Source: Oscillospiraceae bacterium (GTDB taxonomy: Bacteria > Bacillota > Clostridia > Oscillospirales > Acutalibacteraceae). Taken from it: 64,000 nt of DNA. A program made the position numbers and the translations under genes. Positions 45,681 through 53,622 of the stretch are shown piece by piece; positions within the stretch are counted from its first letter, which is position 1, and every line of letters begins with the position of its first letter. A model generated the notes under the pieces. The model saw only the letters and a program-made list of their open reading frames with translations, was not told the DNA's origin and did no database searches. The stretch covers positions 1-64,000 of the forward strand of contig SVPH01000013.1 of assembly GCA_015065965.1 (NCBI GenBank), written 5' to 3'.

Positions 45681-45721
45681 AAAACCGCCTGTGTATGTAC
45701 AAAGTACATCAAGGCGGTTTT
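45681..45721. terminator. Bidirectional terminator (S1 gene / lipase gene)
   Basis: AAAACCGCCT/AGGCGGTTTT with an inner ATGTAC/GTACAT pair; A and T runs on both sides. Confidence 0.85.
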
Positions 45722-45729
45722 CCTTAATT

Positions 45730-46818
45730 TTATTTAAGGCTGTTTATCATATTCAGGTGTTCGGTGTAGAGGTCTTCAACATCGGTATTAACCTTAAGAA
45801 GACCGCCCTGAAGCGACATATGGTCGCCCTGATAGGTGGGCATAATATTCCATGTACCCTTGGGTATATTGTTTTCGTCAAATGTTTTTGACGGTGCGCA
45901 GGACGGTGCGGCTGCCGAAATCGTGTTTACAAGGCCATCGTTCTCAAGCCAACTTTCGTCAACAACATATCCGCCTGATGTTGTGCCGGTGAGTTTACCC
46001 ATTTCATCTGCACTGCTGTGGAAGAGAATCTCCATTCTGTTTTTATCAGCAACATATGTTCCGTTTTCGGTCAGCGTTGTTGCGGTGCAGGGAATTGAAA
46101 AATAGTATGTTTGCCCATCGGTAACTATTGTTTTGTTAAGTTCAAGCGCATGGTCAATAAACATATCGTATGCGGCAGTATCCGTATTTTCCGGTGCGGA
46201 ATTTTCAAAACCGTAAGCGGTTGTGCCGTTGTGAGGAGCGGCAAGAGCAGTCAGCGAGTAAATCCAATCACTTTTACCGCCTGTAAAGAAAGGCGAGATA
46301 TCATTTTTATCCGTTGCCTCAACCTCTGCTGCGTTACCCTGTGCCATGAGTGAAGCAAAGACGCGGATTGTTGCTCCGCCGAAAGAGTGACCGAGAAGGT
46401 TTATTTTGTTTTCTGCATCCCATTTTTCAATAAGGGCATTACCCGTAAAGTCTTTGCCGAAACGTTCGTGGCCGCAACGCTCGCTGTGAGCCTTGCCGTA
46501 GTCAACAACCGTGCCTGTAAGTTGCGCATAAAGTTCACAGGCTCTGTCCCATGCGCTGTCGCTCGGTGCAACGGATGCTGCATAACATTCATAGCCCTTA
46601 TCGTTGAGTTTGCCGAGCAATTCGCCGCCGAACATTCCCCAGTAGGGCATGATTTTATACTGCGGATCGTATTTGCCCCAGCCCATCAGACCGTGAACAA
46701 AAACATAGGAATAATTTGTGTTCCACTGAGTTTTGTCAATTTCTTCTTCCTTGCAAGGGAAAAGGAGCGAAAGGATGCTCATTATTATTGCAAGTGGGAT
46801 TGAAACGATTTTTGCCAT
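45730..46818 (-). CDS. Secreted lipase-like alpha/beta hydrolase
   Basis: 362 aa with an N-terminal hydrophobic signal or anchor (IVSIPLAIIMSILSLLFPC). 'YVFVHGLMGWG' oxyanion HG motif, nucleophile 'INLLGHSFGGATIRVF' (GxSxG), 'LAAPHNGTTAYGF', late 'DGLVNTISA' Asp and 'YQGDHMSLQG' His. Resembles the staphylococcal/Geobacillus lipase group (family I.5). GGAGGAA before the ATG. Confidence 0.85.
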   Translation of the reverse strand: MAKIVSIPLAIIMSILSLLFPCKEEEIDKTQWNTNYSYVFVHGLMGWGKYDPQYKIMPYWGMFGGELLGKLNDKGYECYAASVAPSDSAWDRACELYAQLTGTVVDYGKAHSERCGHERFGKDFTGNALIEKWDAENKINLLGHSFGGATIRVFASLMAQGNAAEVEATDKNDISPFFTGGKSDWIYSLTALAAPHNGTTAYGFENSAPENTDTAAYDMFIDHALELNKTIVTDGQTYYFSIPCTATTLTENGTYVADKNRMEILFHSSADEMGKLTGTTSGGYVVDESWLENDGLVNTISAAAPSCAPSKTFDENNIPKGTWNIMPTYQGDHMSLQGGLLKVNTDVEDLYTEHLNMINSLK

Positions 46819-46987
46819 AAAACTTCCTCCGATTTTTATTTTCTCTATATAACACAGCCGTCCTTTGATTGTTCAAAATAAGCGGCTGTTTATATCTCTT
46901 ACTTACCTTCATAATATGCAATTTTTGCCGTAAAGTCAACATAATCAGGAGATTTACATTATGTTACAAATTTTGCATTAACGCATC

Positions 46988-47016
46988 TTGAATATATTAT
47001 TTACAAGGCGTATAAT
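46988..47016 (+). promoter_or_regulatory. Promoter of the DUF1295 gene
   Basis: TTGAAT, 17 bp, TATAAT, 32 bp before the ATG. Confidence 0.65.
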
Positions 47017-47048
47017 CATTGTATAAAATTGATTAAAGGAGAACTAAT

Positions 47049-47858
47049 ATGTCTGCAGTAATTCCCCTGTCATTCTGGCTGCTTTTTGCCGCAGCAATGC
47101 TTATCAGTGCAATCGGTTTTTACAAGTATGTTTATTTCATTTCTCTCGGTTACGGTTTTTCAATCGCAGGTCTCGGAGCATTGATGCTGATTCTTTTCCG
47201 TGACGGTCTGAGTGTCGGCACCGTTATTGCATGCGTTCTTTTCATCGTTTACGGTATCCGTCTTGGCGGCTATCTTCTTGTGCGTGAACTTAAGAGTGCC
47301 GCTTACCGCGGAGCAATGAAAAAAGAAATCAAAGACGGTTCAACAATGAAATTCGGCGTAAAATGCGCAATATGGGTAACCTGTGCGGCACTTTATGTAA
47401 CCCAAGTGCTCCCCGTATTCTACCGTTTGCTTAACAAAGAAACCACAGACGGATGGTGCATTGTCGGTACGGTTATCATGGTATTCGGTATTATCTTTGA
47501 ATCTGTTGCCGATATGCAGAAGAACGCATCAAAGAAAAAGAATCCGAACCGTTTCTGCGACACGGGTCTTTACAAAATTGTTCGCTGCCCCAATTACCTT
47601 GGAGAAATGATTTTCTGGACAGGTGTACTTATCTCAGGCGCAAACGTGCTTGAAGGAGCAGGACAGTGGATTCTTGCTCTTATCGGTTATATCGGTATTA
47701 TTTTTGTTATGTTCAGCGGTGCACGCCGCCTTGAACTCAGGCAGAACAAAAATTACGGCGATGACCCCGAATATCAGGCATATGTAAAGAAAGTGCCCAT
47801 CATGGTGCCGTTTATTCCTCTTTACAGCGTTGCAAAATATAAATTTTTGGTAGCATAA
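47049..47858 (+). CDS. DUF1295 / steroid-reductase-fold membrane protein
   Basis: 269 aa with about seven membrane helices and the ICMT/5-alpha-reductase fold signature near the end ('FCDTGLYKIVRCPNYLGEMIFWTGVLISG', 'DDPEYQAYVKKVP'). Family members are isoprenylcysteine methyltransferase-like or reductases; substrate unknown. Single gene with promoter and terminator. Confidence 0.85.
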   Translation: MSAVIPLSFWLLFAAAMLISAIGFYKYVYFISLGYGFSIAGLGALMLILFRDGLSVGTVIACVLFIVYGIRLGGYLLVRELKSAAYRGAMKKEIKDGSTMKFGVKCAIWVTCAALYVTQVLPVFYRLLNKETTDGWCIVGTVIMVFGIIFESVADMQKNASKKKNPNRFCDTGLYKIVRCPNYLGEMIFWTGVLISGANVLEGAGQWILALIGYIGIIFVMFSGARRLELRQNKNYGDDPEYQAYVKKVPIMVPFIPLYSVAKYKFLVA

Positions 47859-47869
47859 ACAGAACAGAA

Positions 47870-47899
47870 AAAAGGACTACAGGAATGTAGTCCTTTTTT
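47870..47899 (+). terminator. Terminator of the DUF1295 gene
   Basis: AAAAGGACTAC/GTAGTCCTTTT 11-bp stem followed by TTT. Confidence 0.85.
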
Positions 47900-47979
47900 T
47901 GATATAATTTATCTTCAGTGAAAAACCAACTGAAGATTGAGGTTTTGAATCAGGCTGACCGGTAAAGGGATTTTACATA

Positions 47980-50745
47980 TCAAAAGAATATAGGAACCCA
48001 CGGAAAAATTATCTGAATATAGTGCATTTCTCCGCATTCGCAAACGGGCAGAATACCAAAAAGTCTGTGGAAGAAGTTTCCTATTGTCCAGATGAATTTC
48101 AGGAACCTGTTGTCACTGTGGCAGATATGCTCACATTCTTCTTCCCAGATGTTTTCTTTGCCGCAAAGGTCGCATGTTTCATCAAAGTTATCATCAACAT
48201 GATATCCTTCATCAAGCGGTAATTCTTCGTGACCGTAGACAAATTTTTCGCATTCGTTACAGTAAAGTCCGTTGGTATAGCCGTGTTCCGTGCAATTTGA
48301 ATATGTACCTTCAACATAATCAAAATCCGTATGTTCTGTGCCGTTGTCTGAGGTATGGATTATACGATTAACGGAAACAGTGAAAGTTCCTTCGGGGTAA
48401 CAGTTGTGAGCATCAAAATAATAGGTTTCTCCTGCCTCAAAACAGTAAATAAGGTCAAAATCCGAACCGTTGACATCATTGCTGTAGAAAACCCATTCGC
48501 CGTCTGCGTCATAAAGGATACAGTCAGGGTCAGCATTTTCGGAAACCGATTTGAATGAATAAAAACCGCTTACTTCGGGAGCAAATCTGAACCAGAAAAT
48601 CTCAGTTTCTGCAGCGTTTTCAAGTTCAAATTCATCGCCGTCATTTATGTCTTTTCCAAGGAATTTTTCACCGCAGGGACAGTAGCCGAGAAATGCAATT
48701 TTGCTGTGGTCGCAGTTTTTGCCGCAGATAACGCAAGTGCCGTCATCAAAATTATGACCGCAATCAATAACAAGCGCAAATGTTTCTGCGCTATCTGAAT
48801 AAGTATAAATATTCAGATAATATATTTTGCCTGCTTCAAACTCATATTCAAGACGGAAATCACCGCTTTCTTCGGTATCATCCTGATATTCGCCAAAAAT
48901 CTCTTCGCCGTTTGAATCAAACAGGAAAGCACCGGTGTCAACTCCGTCAGATTCGGTTCTGAAAATATATTTACCGGATTTTTCGGGAACAAACTTAACA
49001 AAAACGCCGTCGGCGGATTCTGTTTCAATTGTCAGCGTATCGCCGTATTCCGTTTCATAATCACTTTCAGGAGCGTTGGGACTATTGGAGATAATTGTGA
49101 TTCTGCCGTCACCGTTGGGGTTGCCGTATTTTTCGGCAGTTATTTTTCCGCCGAGATTTTCTGTGAAATATTTAATGAGCATTTCGGAATCGCAAGGAAG
49201 CCCTTCCTGCTGAAGAACTCTTGCACCGTCAAGCATTGTAAGTCCGTCGCCGCCCTGAAGAAGCACATAAGTGCTGCCTGTGAGTGTATACTTTTTGTCA
49301 AGATCAACAGGTTCACCGCCAATACAGACATCCTGAACACGGCGTTCCATTGTTTCGTCAACCTCCACAAAATCACCAAGCTGATCGGTAATAACGGGAG
49401 TTTTTCTGTATGTGTGAATTTCGAATGTCATACCCGAAACCTGGAAAAAGCTGCCGAGTTCTTCGGGGCACTTGCGTGCACCGTGCTCAAGTATGTCAAT
49501 AATCTGCTGACCCGTAACCTCAAGAACACACATATTGTTATTGAATGCATTCACATCCATAAGACTCTTTCTTGTTACGCTTCCGACCTCAACCTCTGCA
49601 CGGATACCGCCGCCGTTAGCTATTGCTACATCAGAGCCGGTTACCGCACGGTAAGCGTCGGCAACAAAATCACCTGCATTGGTTTCTCTCTTTCTTACAG
49701 CTCTGCTCAAATCGGAATCACGGATAATAAGATTTGCTTCGGATGTGCCTATTTCTTCAAAAAGATATGCAATGTCTTCGTTGTAACCGTCAATTTTTTC
49801 CTTAACGGCAGTGTAAGCCGATTTTGCGTCCGACGACATCGTTTCAATATCAACATTATCGGGATTTATAAGTTCAAAGCTTTTATTGTCACCGCTGATT
49901 GTGAACATACCGAAGTTTGCAAACTTTTCACCCGTTGATGTAAGGAAAACATCTTCGTTATCTTTGTTTTTATAGACTGCTTTTTCCGTTGTTTCATGGG
50001 AATGAGCGTCAATGAAGCAGTCTATACCGTCGGTATTTGCAATGATATCGCTTGATTTCCAACCGTCATTCGAACCGATAATTCCCGCATGACCTACCGC
50101 AACAACATAATCCGCACCGTCATTTATCGCTTTGTCAACGCTTTCCTGAACATTCTCGTATAAATCTTCGTTTGTCATTCCGCCGGGATATACGGGAAAT
50201 CCGTAAATAAAATTGCCGCTTTCATCCTTGAAATATTCGGGAGTTGTTGAGGTGATTGTATCCGGAGTTGAAATGCCCACAAAGGCAATCTGATATGCTC
50301 CGAAATCTTCAATGGCGTAAGGTTTAAGCACGGGCGAAACAGAGGTAAGGTCATAGAAATTTGAGCTGATATAATCATATTCCGCCTTGTTCTGTGCAAG
50401 GTCAAGGAATACCTCCATGCCGTAGTCAAATTCGTGGTTGCCGGGCACCGCATAGTCATAGCCGACTGCATTCATAATATCAACTATAGCTTCGCCTTCG
50501 GTTGTTGAGCCGATAACCTCGCCCTGAATTGCATCACCTGCGTCAACAACAACAACATTTTTGCCCTTAGCAACAAGGTCTGCCTTATAAGCTGCAAGAA
50601 CCGCATAATTCTCGATTGCACAGTGAACGTCGTTTGTATAAAGAATAATGGTTTCAGTATCGGTTGCGACAGCAACAGAAGGTAAAAACGCAAGAAGCAT
50701 TGCCGCTGCAAGCAGCATGCTTATGAGTTTGTTTGTTTTTTTCAT
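47980..50745 (-). CDS. Secreted 5'-nucleotidase/UDP-sugar hydrolase with Cys-rich C-terminal modules
   Basis: 921 aa. Signal peptide (ISMLLAAAMLLAFLPSVAVA). Metallophosphoesterase domain at about 30-300: 'LYTNDVHCAIEN', 'VVDAGDAIQG', 'VPGNHEFDYG', 'VGHAGIIGS', 'DAHSHETT'. Nucleotidase C-domain at about 335-545 ('ETNAGDFVADAYRAVTGSD', 'NGGGIRAEV'). After that two beta-sandwich modules resembling pre-peptidase domains, separated by CxxC-rich pieces, and a final tail 'HICHSDNRFLKFIWTIGNFF..VCECGEMHY'. Hydrolyses extracellular nucleotides; the tail may be a surface-retention signal. 42 bp downstream of a TetR gene. Confidence 0.9.
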   Translation of the reverse strand: MKKTNKLISMLLAAAMLLAFLPSVAVATDTETIILYTNDVHCAIENYAVLAAYKADLVAKGKNVVVVDAGDAIQGEVIGSTTEGEAIVDIMNAVGYDYAVPGNHEFDYGMEVFLDLAQNKAEYDYISSNFYDLTSVSPVLKPYAIEDFGAYQIAFVGISTPDTITSTTPEYFKDESGNFIYGFPVYPGGMTNEDLYENVQESVDKAINDGADYVVAVGHAGIIGSNDGWKSSDIIANTDGIDCFIDAHSHETTEKAVYKNKDNEDVFLTSTGEKFANFGMFTISGDNKSFELINPDNVDIETMSSDAKSAYTAVKEKIDGYNEDIAYLFEEIGTSEANLIIRDSDLSRAVRKRETNAGDFVADAYRAVTGSDVAIANGGGIRAEVEVGSVTRKSLMDVNAFNNNMCVLEVTGQQIIDILEHGARKCPEELGSFFQVSGMTFEIHTYRKTPVITDQLGDFVEVDETMERRVQDVCIGGEPVDLDKKYTLTGSTYVLLQGGDGLTMLDGARVLQQEGLPCDSEMLIKYFTENLGGKITAEKYGNPNGDGRITIISNSPNAPESDYETEYGDTLTIETESADGVFVKFVPEKSGKYIFRTESDGVDTGAFLFDSNGEEIFGEYQDDTEESGDFRLEYEFEAGKIYYLNIYTYSDSAETFALVIDCGHNFDDGTCVICGKNCDHSKIAFLGYCPCGEKFLGKDINDGDEFELENAAETEIFWFRFAPEVSGFYSFKSVSENADPDCILYDADGEWVFYSNDVNGSDFDLIYCFEAGETYYFDAHNCYPEGTFTVSVNRIIHTSDNGTEHTDFDYVEGTYSNCTEHGYTNGLYCNECEKFVYGHEELPLDEGYHVDDNFDETCDLCGKENIWEEECEHICHSDNRFLKFIWTIGNFFHRLFGILPVCECGEMHYIQIIFPWVPIFF

Positions 50746-50787
50746 AGGGTTTCCTCCTTTGTATGTGAATACAAATTATTAACGTAA

Positions 50788-51459
50788 TTAAAAAGCATTT
50801 TCTTTTTCAACGTATTCTTTGAACTCGTTGAAAATGCGTTTGCCGATTGAACGGTAATCCATTGCAAGAACTTTTTCAATCTTTATCCTGCGGATTTCTT
50901 CGGGCACATTGTAAATTGTCATAATGGCATTCAACGCTCCCGAAATACGAGTTTCAAGCGGTACGGTTTTATCAATGGCATTCAGCGTTGCGTGTTCAAT
51001 GCCTGCAACAAGAATTTCCGCTTCTCTGAACTGCTCATCTGTCCAATCGGGACAGTATTCCGCAAAAACCTCTTTTGCACGGGCGGTATCATTGTTGTGG
51101 ATGATTTCAAGGCATTTCGGACTCTGATAAGTCGAAACGAAAAAGTCTTTCGCAACCTCGCTTTCTTCGCAAGCCGCCGCCATTGACATCAGTTCAAGGC
51201 ATATTGCAAGCAGATTGCTTATTCCGTCATCCGCTTCGTTCCTCATTAATTTCCATTGAAATTTGCAGAGAATTCCGACAAGTTCGGCAAGAATATCGTC
51301 TTTTGAATGAAAATGAAAGGTGAAATTGCCTTTGCTGATTCCAAGTTCGCTGCAAACGAACTGAATCGTAGTCGGAGTATAGCCGTTTTCAAGAAACATT
51401 CGGGTTGAAACACGGAGTATTTTATCTCTTGTATTTTCTTTTTTAACTGTTTGAGCCAT
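50788..51459 (-). CDS. TetR/AcrR-family transcriptional regulator
   Basis: 223 aa from the ATG at 51459 (AAGGAGGAAC). N-terminal HTH 'RDKILRVSTRMFLENGYTPTTIQFVCSELGISKGNFTFHFHSKDDIL', variable ligand domain after it. Sits upstream of the nucleotidase gene on the same strand and downstream of a perfect palindrome overlapping its own promoter, so it probably represses the two-gene unit. Confidence 0.9.
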   Translation of the reverse strand: MAQTVKKENTRDKILRVSTRMFLENGYTPTTIQFVCSELGISKGNFTFHFHSKDDILAELVGILCKFQWKLMRNEADDGISNLLAICLELMSMAAACEESEVAKDFFVSTYQSPKCLEIIHNNDTARAKEVFAEYCPDWTDEQFREAEILVAGIEHATLNAIDKTVPLETRISGALNAIMTIYNVPEEIRRIKIEKVLAMDYRSIGKRIFNEFKEYVEKENAF

Positions 51460-51484
51460 TGTTCCTCCTTGAATTTTTTGAAAC

Positions 51485-51532
51485 TGCACATGTACTAATT
51501 CACAGTTTAGTACATGTGCAATATTTTGTCAA
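51485..51532 (-). promoter_or_regulatory. TetR-type operator overlapping the promoter
   Basis: Inverted repeat TGCACATGTACTAA / TTAGTACATGTGCA, 14 bp per arm with an 8-bp centre (51485-51520). On the minus strand TTGACA (51527-51532), 17 bp, TAAACT (51504-51509): the -10 lies inside the palindrome. Binding would block the tetR promoter. Confidence 0.8.
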
Positions 51533-51639
51533 CAGGTTATTTGAAAATTTGTATGTTTTATTTTACCGCACAACAAAAGATTGGTCGAATGTATAATATA
51601 TTAAATCAATTTCACTATTTATACCTGAGAGACAGAAAA

Positions 51640-51680
51640 AATCCGAACGCTTCTCCTACTTTGAAGAGAGGGTTCGGATT
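51640..51680 (-). terminator. Terminator beside the tRNA-Pro fragment
   Basis: AATCCGAAC/GTTCGGATT outer stem with a CTCTC/GAGAA inner part; the minus strand reads into TTTTTTCTGTC. It has the position of the original tRNA-Pro terminator before the element inserted. Confidence 0.7.
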
Positions 51681-51689
51681 ATCATCTTT

Positions 51690-51734
51690 TGGTCGGAGTG
51701 CAGAGTTTCGAACTCTGGGCCTCGTGGTCCCAAA
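51690..51734 (-). pseudogene. 3' fragment of tRNA-Pro (candidate att site)
   Basis: 45 bases identical to 53496-53540: from the anticodon loop through the T arm to the acceptor and CCA. The 5' half of the tRNA is absent. This is the usual scar of an element integrated into a tRNA 3' end. Confidence 0.85.
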
Positions 51735-51741
51735 TTTTAGT

Positions 51742-51758
51742 GGCGGATGTTTTCCGCC
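51742..51758 (+). terminator. Short GC hairpin inside the element end
   Basis: GGCGG-ATGTTTT-CCGCC followed by GTTTTTTATT on the plus strand. Confidence 0.5.
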
Positions 51759-51829
51759 GTTTTTTATTGCAAAAATCAAGGAATATCAACAGTTTTTGTT
51801 CCAATGATGTCCACAGTTTTCCATAGATG

Positions 51830-51851
51830 TTTAGTCACTTTTTAGTCACTT
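51830..51851. repeat. Tandem TTTAGTCACTT repeats near one element end
   Basis: Two abutting copies of TTTAGTCACTT; the core TTAGTCAC recurs at 53419-53426 near the other end. Possible arm-type recombinase sites. Confidence 0.45.
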
Positions 51852-51868
51852 GGCAATGTGTACCTATA

Positions 51869-53299
51869 TTATAATGTTCTGCTTGTGACTTCAACCTGAG
51901 TAATTACTTCTTTCAAAGTTTCTCCTGTAGCAAGTTTATAAGTCAGCAATTCATCTACGGTATCATATTCACGGTCGGTTTCGTTGTGTCCGACCTGACA
52001 TATTCCGACTTTGCCATTAAACCAGGTAATTGTATAATCAATATCTTTCCAGCAAAATTCAACTTCTGCGCCGCCGTTTATACACCATTTAAAATCGCTG
52101 ATTGTATCAAAATTATCACACGATGTAATGATGTTTATTTTTTCACCCGGATATTTCTTTTCTAATTCCTTTAATAACTCTTCACTTATATAACTCATAT
52201 CAATATCCTTTCTGAATTTGAATTCAGGAACATCAGATCCTTCCGGATAGTTTATTATCTGATGCTGAGGGTTAGGTTTTCCGGTAATGGGATCCCATGA
52301 GAATATATGGTCATGAGGATTGGTGTGATTTGTCCTATCATGAGTTGTATAGTGCCTTTCTTTTACAGCACGACCATCCTCACCTATTTTTGTTTCAGCA
52401 ATATATCCGCCTTTTTTACCGGGCATAGAAGTTCTTTTAATTTCTCCGGGTTTTCCTAAAAATCGCTCCGCCAATTCGTTTTTGGGTTGCCATTTTCCGC
52501 CATAAGCACTTCCCATGCCCTTAAAGCATTCCGGCATGACAAATCCATAAATTTGTTTCTTTTTTGAGTTTTCAGAAATACTGTTGTTTGTTATTGCTCC
52601 GAATTTTTCAACAAACACTGTATTTGCAGATTTACCAATGTCATCACCGTAATGCTGCCAAGAACTCAAATCATAGTCAACAAAAAGAATGTTACCTTCC
52701 ATTTCGGGGAACGGAGTGTTGTAACAGATAACCAACTCAGGTTCAATGCGTTTGAGCATTTCGTTGTAGCCTTTTAAGAAAAATTCCTTTTGGTCTTTGT
52801 GGCTTCCGTGTTCGGATACCATATAGGTTGAAACCGCAACTGTTGAACCTTTTTCAATACCATTAAAACAGAAATCAAATGTATTTTCAAGACCCCAACT
52901 TACAGTCGGAATAACTTTGATACCCTTTTCCGCAAGATATGCCCCGACCCAACGGTTTCTGAATGTGTTATACAACTGCATAACGGGATTCATTTCAATA
53001 TACATACTGTAATCGGGAGACAAAACCGCTTTGTATTTTTTGAGCATATCAATATATTTATCGGGTTTTGTCCATATATCCTCAAATTTATAATCATACA
53101 GGAAAAAGTGAACGATTCTTTCGTAATGTTCATCTTTTCCTGTTTTTATTTTGTCAAATCCAATCAGGCGTTGATCGTCAAAAGGAGTTAATCCCAAATC
53201 CACTTTTGAAATAACAGGTATATTCCATTTACCTTCACCTTTAAATTGATTCCGTAAAAACATAGGGCTTGTGCGATAGTTATAGTTCTCTTCTGTCAA
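51869..53299 (-). CDS. DUF4417 protein with C-terminal extension, likely SOS-controlled
   Basis: 476 aa, TTG start with TGGAGGT upstream. Residues about 1-220 match the DUF4417 pattern: 'HFFLYDYKFEDIWTKPDKYI', 'VLSPDYSMYIEMN', 'NTFRNRWVGAYL', 'IPTVSWGLENTFDFCFNGI', 'VAVSTYM', 'VICYNTPFPEMEGNILFVDYD'. Residues about 265-350 are a Gly/His-rich piece ('HYTTHDRTNHTNPHDHIF', 'NYPEGSDVPEFKF') seen at the ends of phage- and element-borne proteins. The last 120 residues are a separate small domain. DUF4417 genes are common on phages and mobile elements; no activity is established that I know of. Sole cargo of the tRNA-Pro element. Confidence 0.8.
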   Translation of the reverse strand: MTEENYNYRTSPMFLRNQFKGEGKWNIPVISKVDLGLTPFDDQRLIGFDKIKTGKDEHYERIVHFFLYDYKFEDIWTKPDKYIDMLKKYKAVLSPDYSMYIEMNPVMQLYNTFRNRWVGAYLAEKGIKVIPTVSWGLENTFDFCFNGIEKGSTVAVSTYMVSEHGSHKDQKEFFLKGYNEMLKRIEPELVICYNTPFPEMEGNILFVDYDLSSWQHYGDDIGKSANTVFVEKFGAITNNSISENSKKKQIYGFVMPECFKGMGSAYGGKWQPKNELAERFLGKPGEIKRTSMPGKKGGYIAETKIGEDGRAVKERHYTTHDRTNHTNPHDHIFSWDPITGKPNPQHQIINYPEGSDVPEFKFRKDIDMSYISEELLKELEKKYPGEKINIITSCDNFDTISDFKWCINGGAEVEFCWKDIDYTITWFNGKVGICQVGHNETDREYDTVDELLTYKLATGETLKEVITQVEVTSRTL

Positions 53300-53323
53300 T
53301 ATTTAACCTCCATAAATTAAAAA

Positions 53324-53381
53324 TGTAGCGAACGAATGTTCGCTACAAATGTATTATAGAGAATAAATTCTATTTTGTTAA
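53324..53381 (-). promoter_or_regulatory. Promoter with LexA-type operator for the DUF4417 gene
   Basis: On the minus strand TTAACA (53376-53381), 17 bp, TATAAT (53353-53358). Ten bases after the -10 lies CGAACGAATGTTCG (plus strand, 53329-53342): GAAC-N4-GTTC, 13 of 14 positions of the Bacillus CGAACRNRYGTTYC box. The dyad extends to TGTAGCGAAC/GTTCGCTACA. A repressor here would cover the transcription start. Confidence 0.75.
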
Positions 53382-53447
53382 GTGTTTTTCACCATTAGCG
53401 GTTATGTTTTGAAAAATATTAGTCACCTGTCTGAATTTCAAACAAAG

Positions 53448-53491
53448 AACTCCTTGCGTCAACGGCTGAAACCGTTGATATACAAGGAGTT
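53448..53491 (-). terminator. Terminator of the intact tRNA-Pro
   Basis: Nested stems AACTCCTTG/CAAGGAGTT and TCAACGG/CCGTTGA directly after the tRNA 3' end; minus strand ends CTTTG. It differs from the terminator beside the fragment, as expected if it came with the element. Confidence 0.7.
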
Positions 53492-53495
53492 TGAG

Positions 53496-53571
53496 TGGTC
53501 GGAGTGCAGAGTTTCGAACTCTGGGCCTCGTGGTCCCAAACCACGCGCGCTACCAGCTGCGCCACACCCCG
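53496..53571 (-). tRNA. tRNA-Pro (TGG)
   Basis: Minus strand: acceptor CGGGGTG/CACTCCG, D arm GCGC..GCGC, anticodon loop with TGG in TTTGGGA, T arm GTTCGAAAC, encoded CCA. 76 bases including CCA. Confidence 0.95.
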
Positions 53572-53589
53572 AATTTAGTTTTCCTGTAT

Positions 53590-53618
53590 ATTTTATGATA
53601 TTTGAGAGAGAATGTCAA
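53590..53618 (-). promoter_or_regulatory. Promoter of tRNA-Pro
   Basis: Minus strand TTGACA, 17 bp, TAAAAT, 19 bp before the tRNA 5' end. Confidence 0.75.
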
Positions 53619-53622
53619 CAAG

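Larger units (their letters stand above)
51690..53540. mobile_element. Small tRNA-Pro-integrated element carrying one gene
   Basis: Bounded by 45-bp direct repeats of the tRNA-Pro 3' half; intact tRNA at one end, fragment and displaced terminator at the other. About 1.8 kb, a single DUF4417 gene, no integrase. TTAGTCAC motifs lie near both ends (51830-51851 twice, 53419-53426) like arm-type integrase sites. Either a relic or a non-autonomous element mobilised in trans. A simple local duplication of tRNA sequence is the alternative. Confidence 0.65.

Noticed and set aside
51514-51807. 97-aa plus-strand ORF over the tRNA-Pro fragment
   Set aside because: Crosses the tetR promoter, a terminator and tRNA sequence; composition not protein-like.
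51830-51869. Possible integrase 3' remnant on the minus strand downstream of the DUF4417 gene
   Set aside because: A short open frame (KVTKHLW..) exists but is under 30 codons and matches no recombinase motif I can see.
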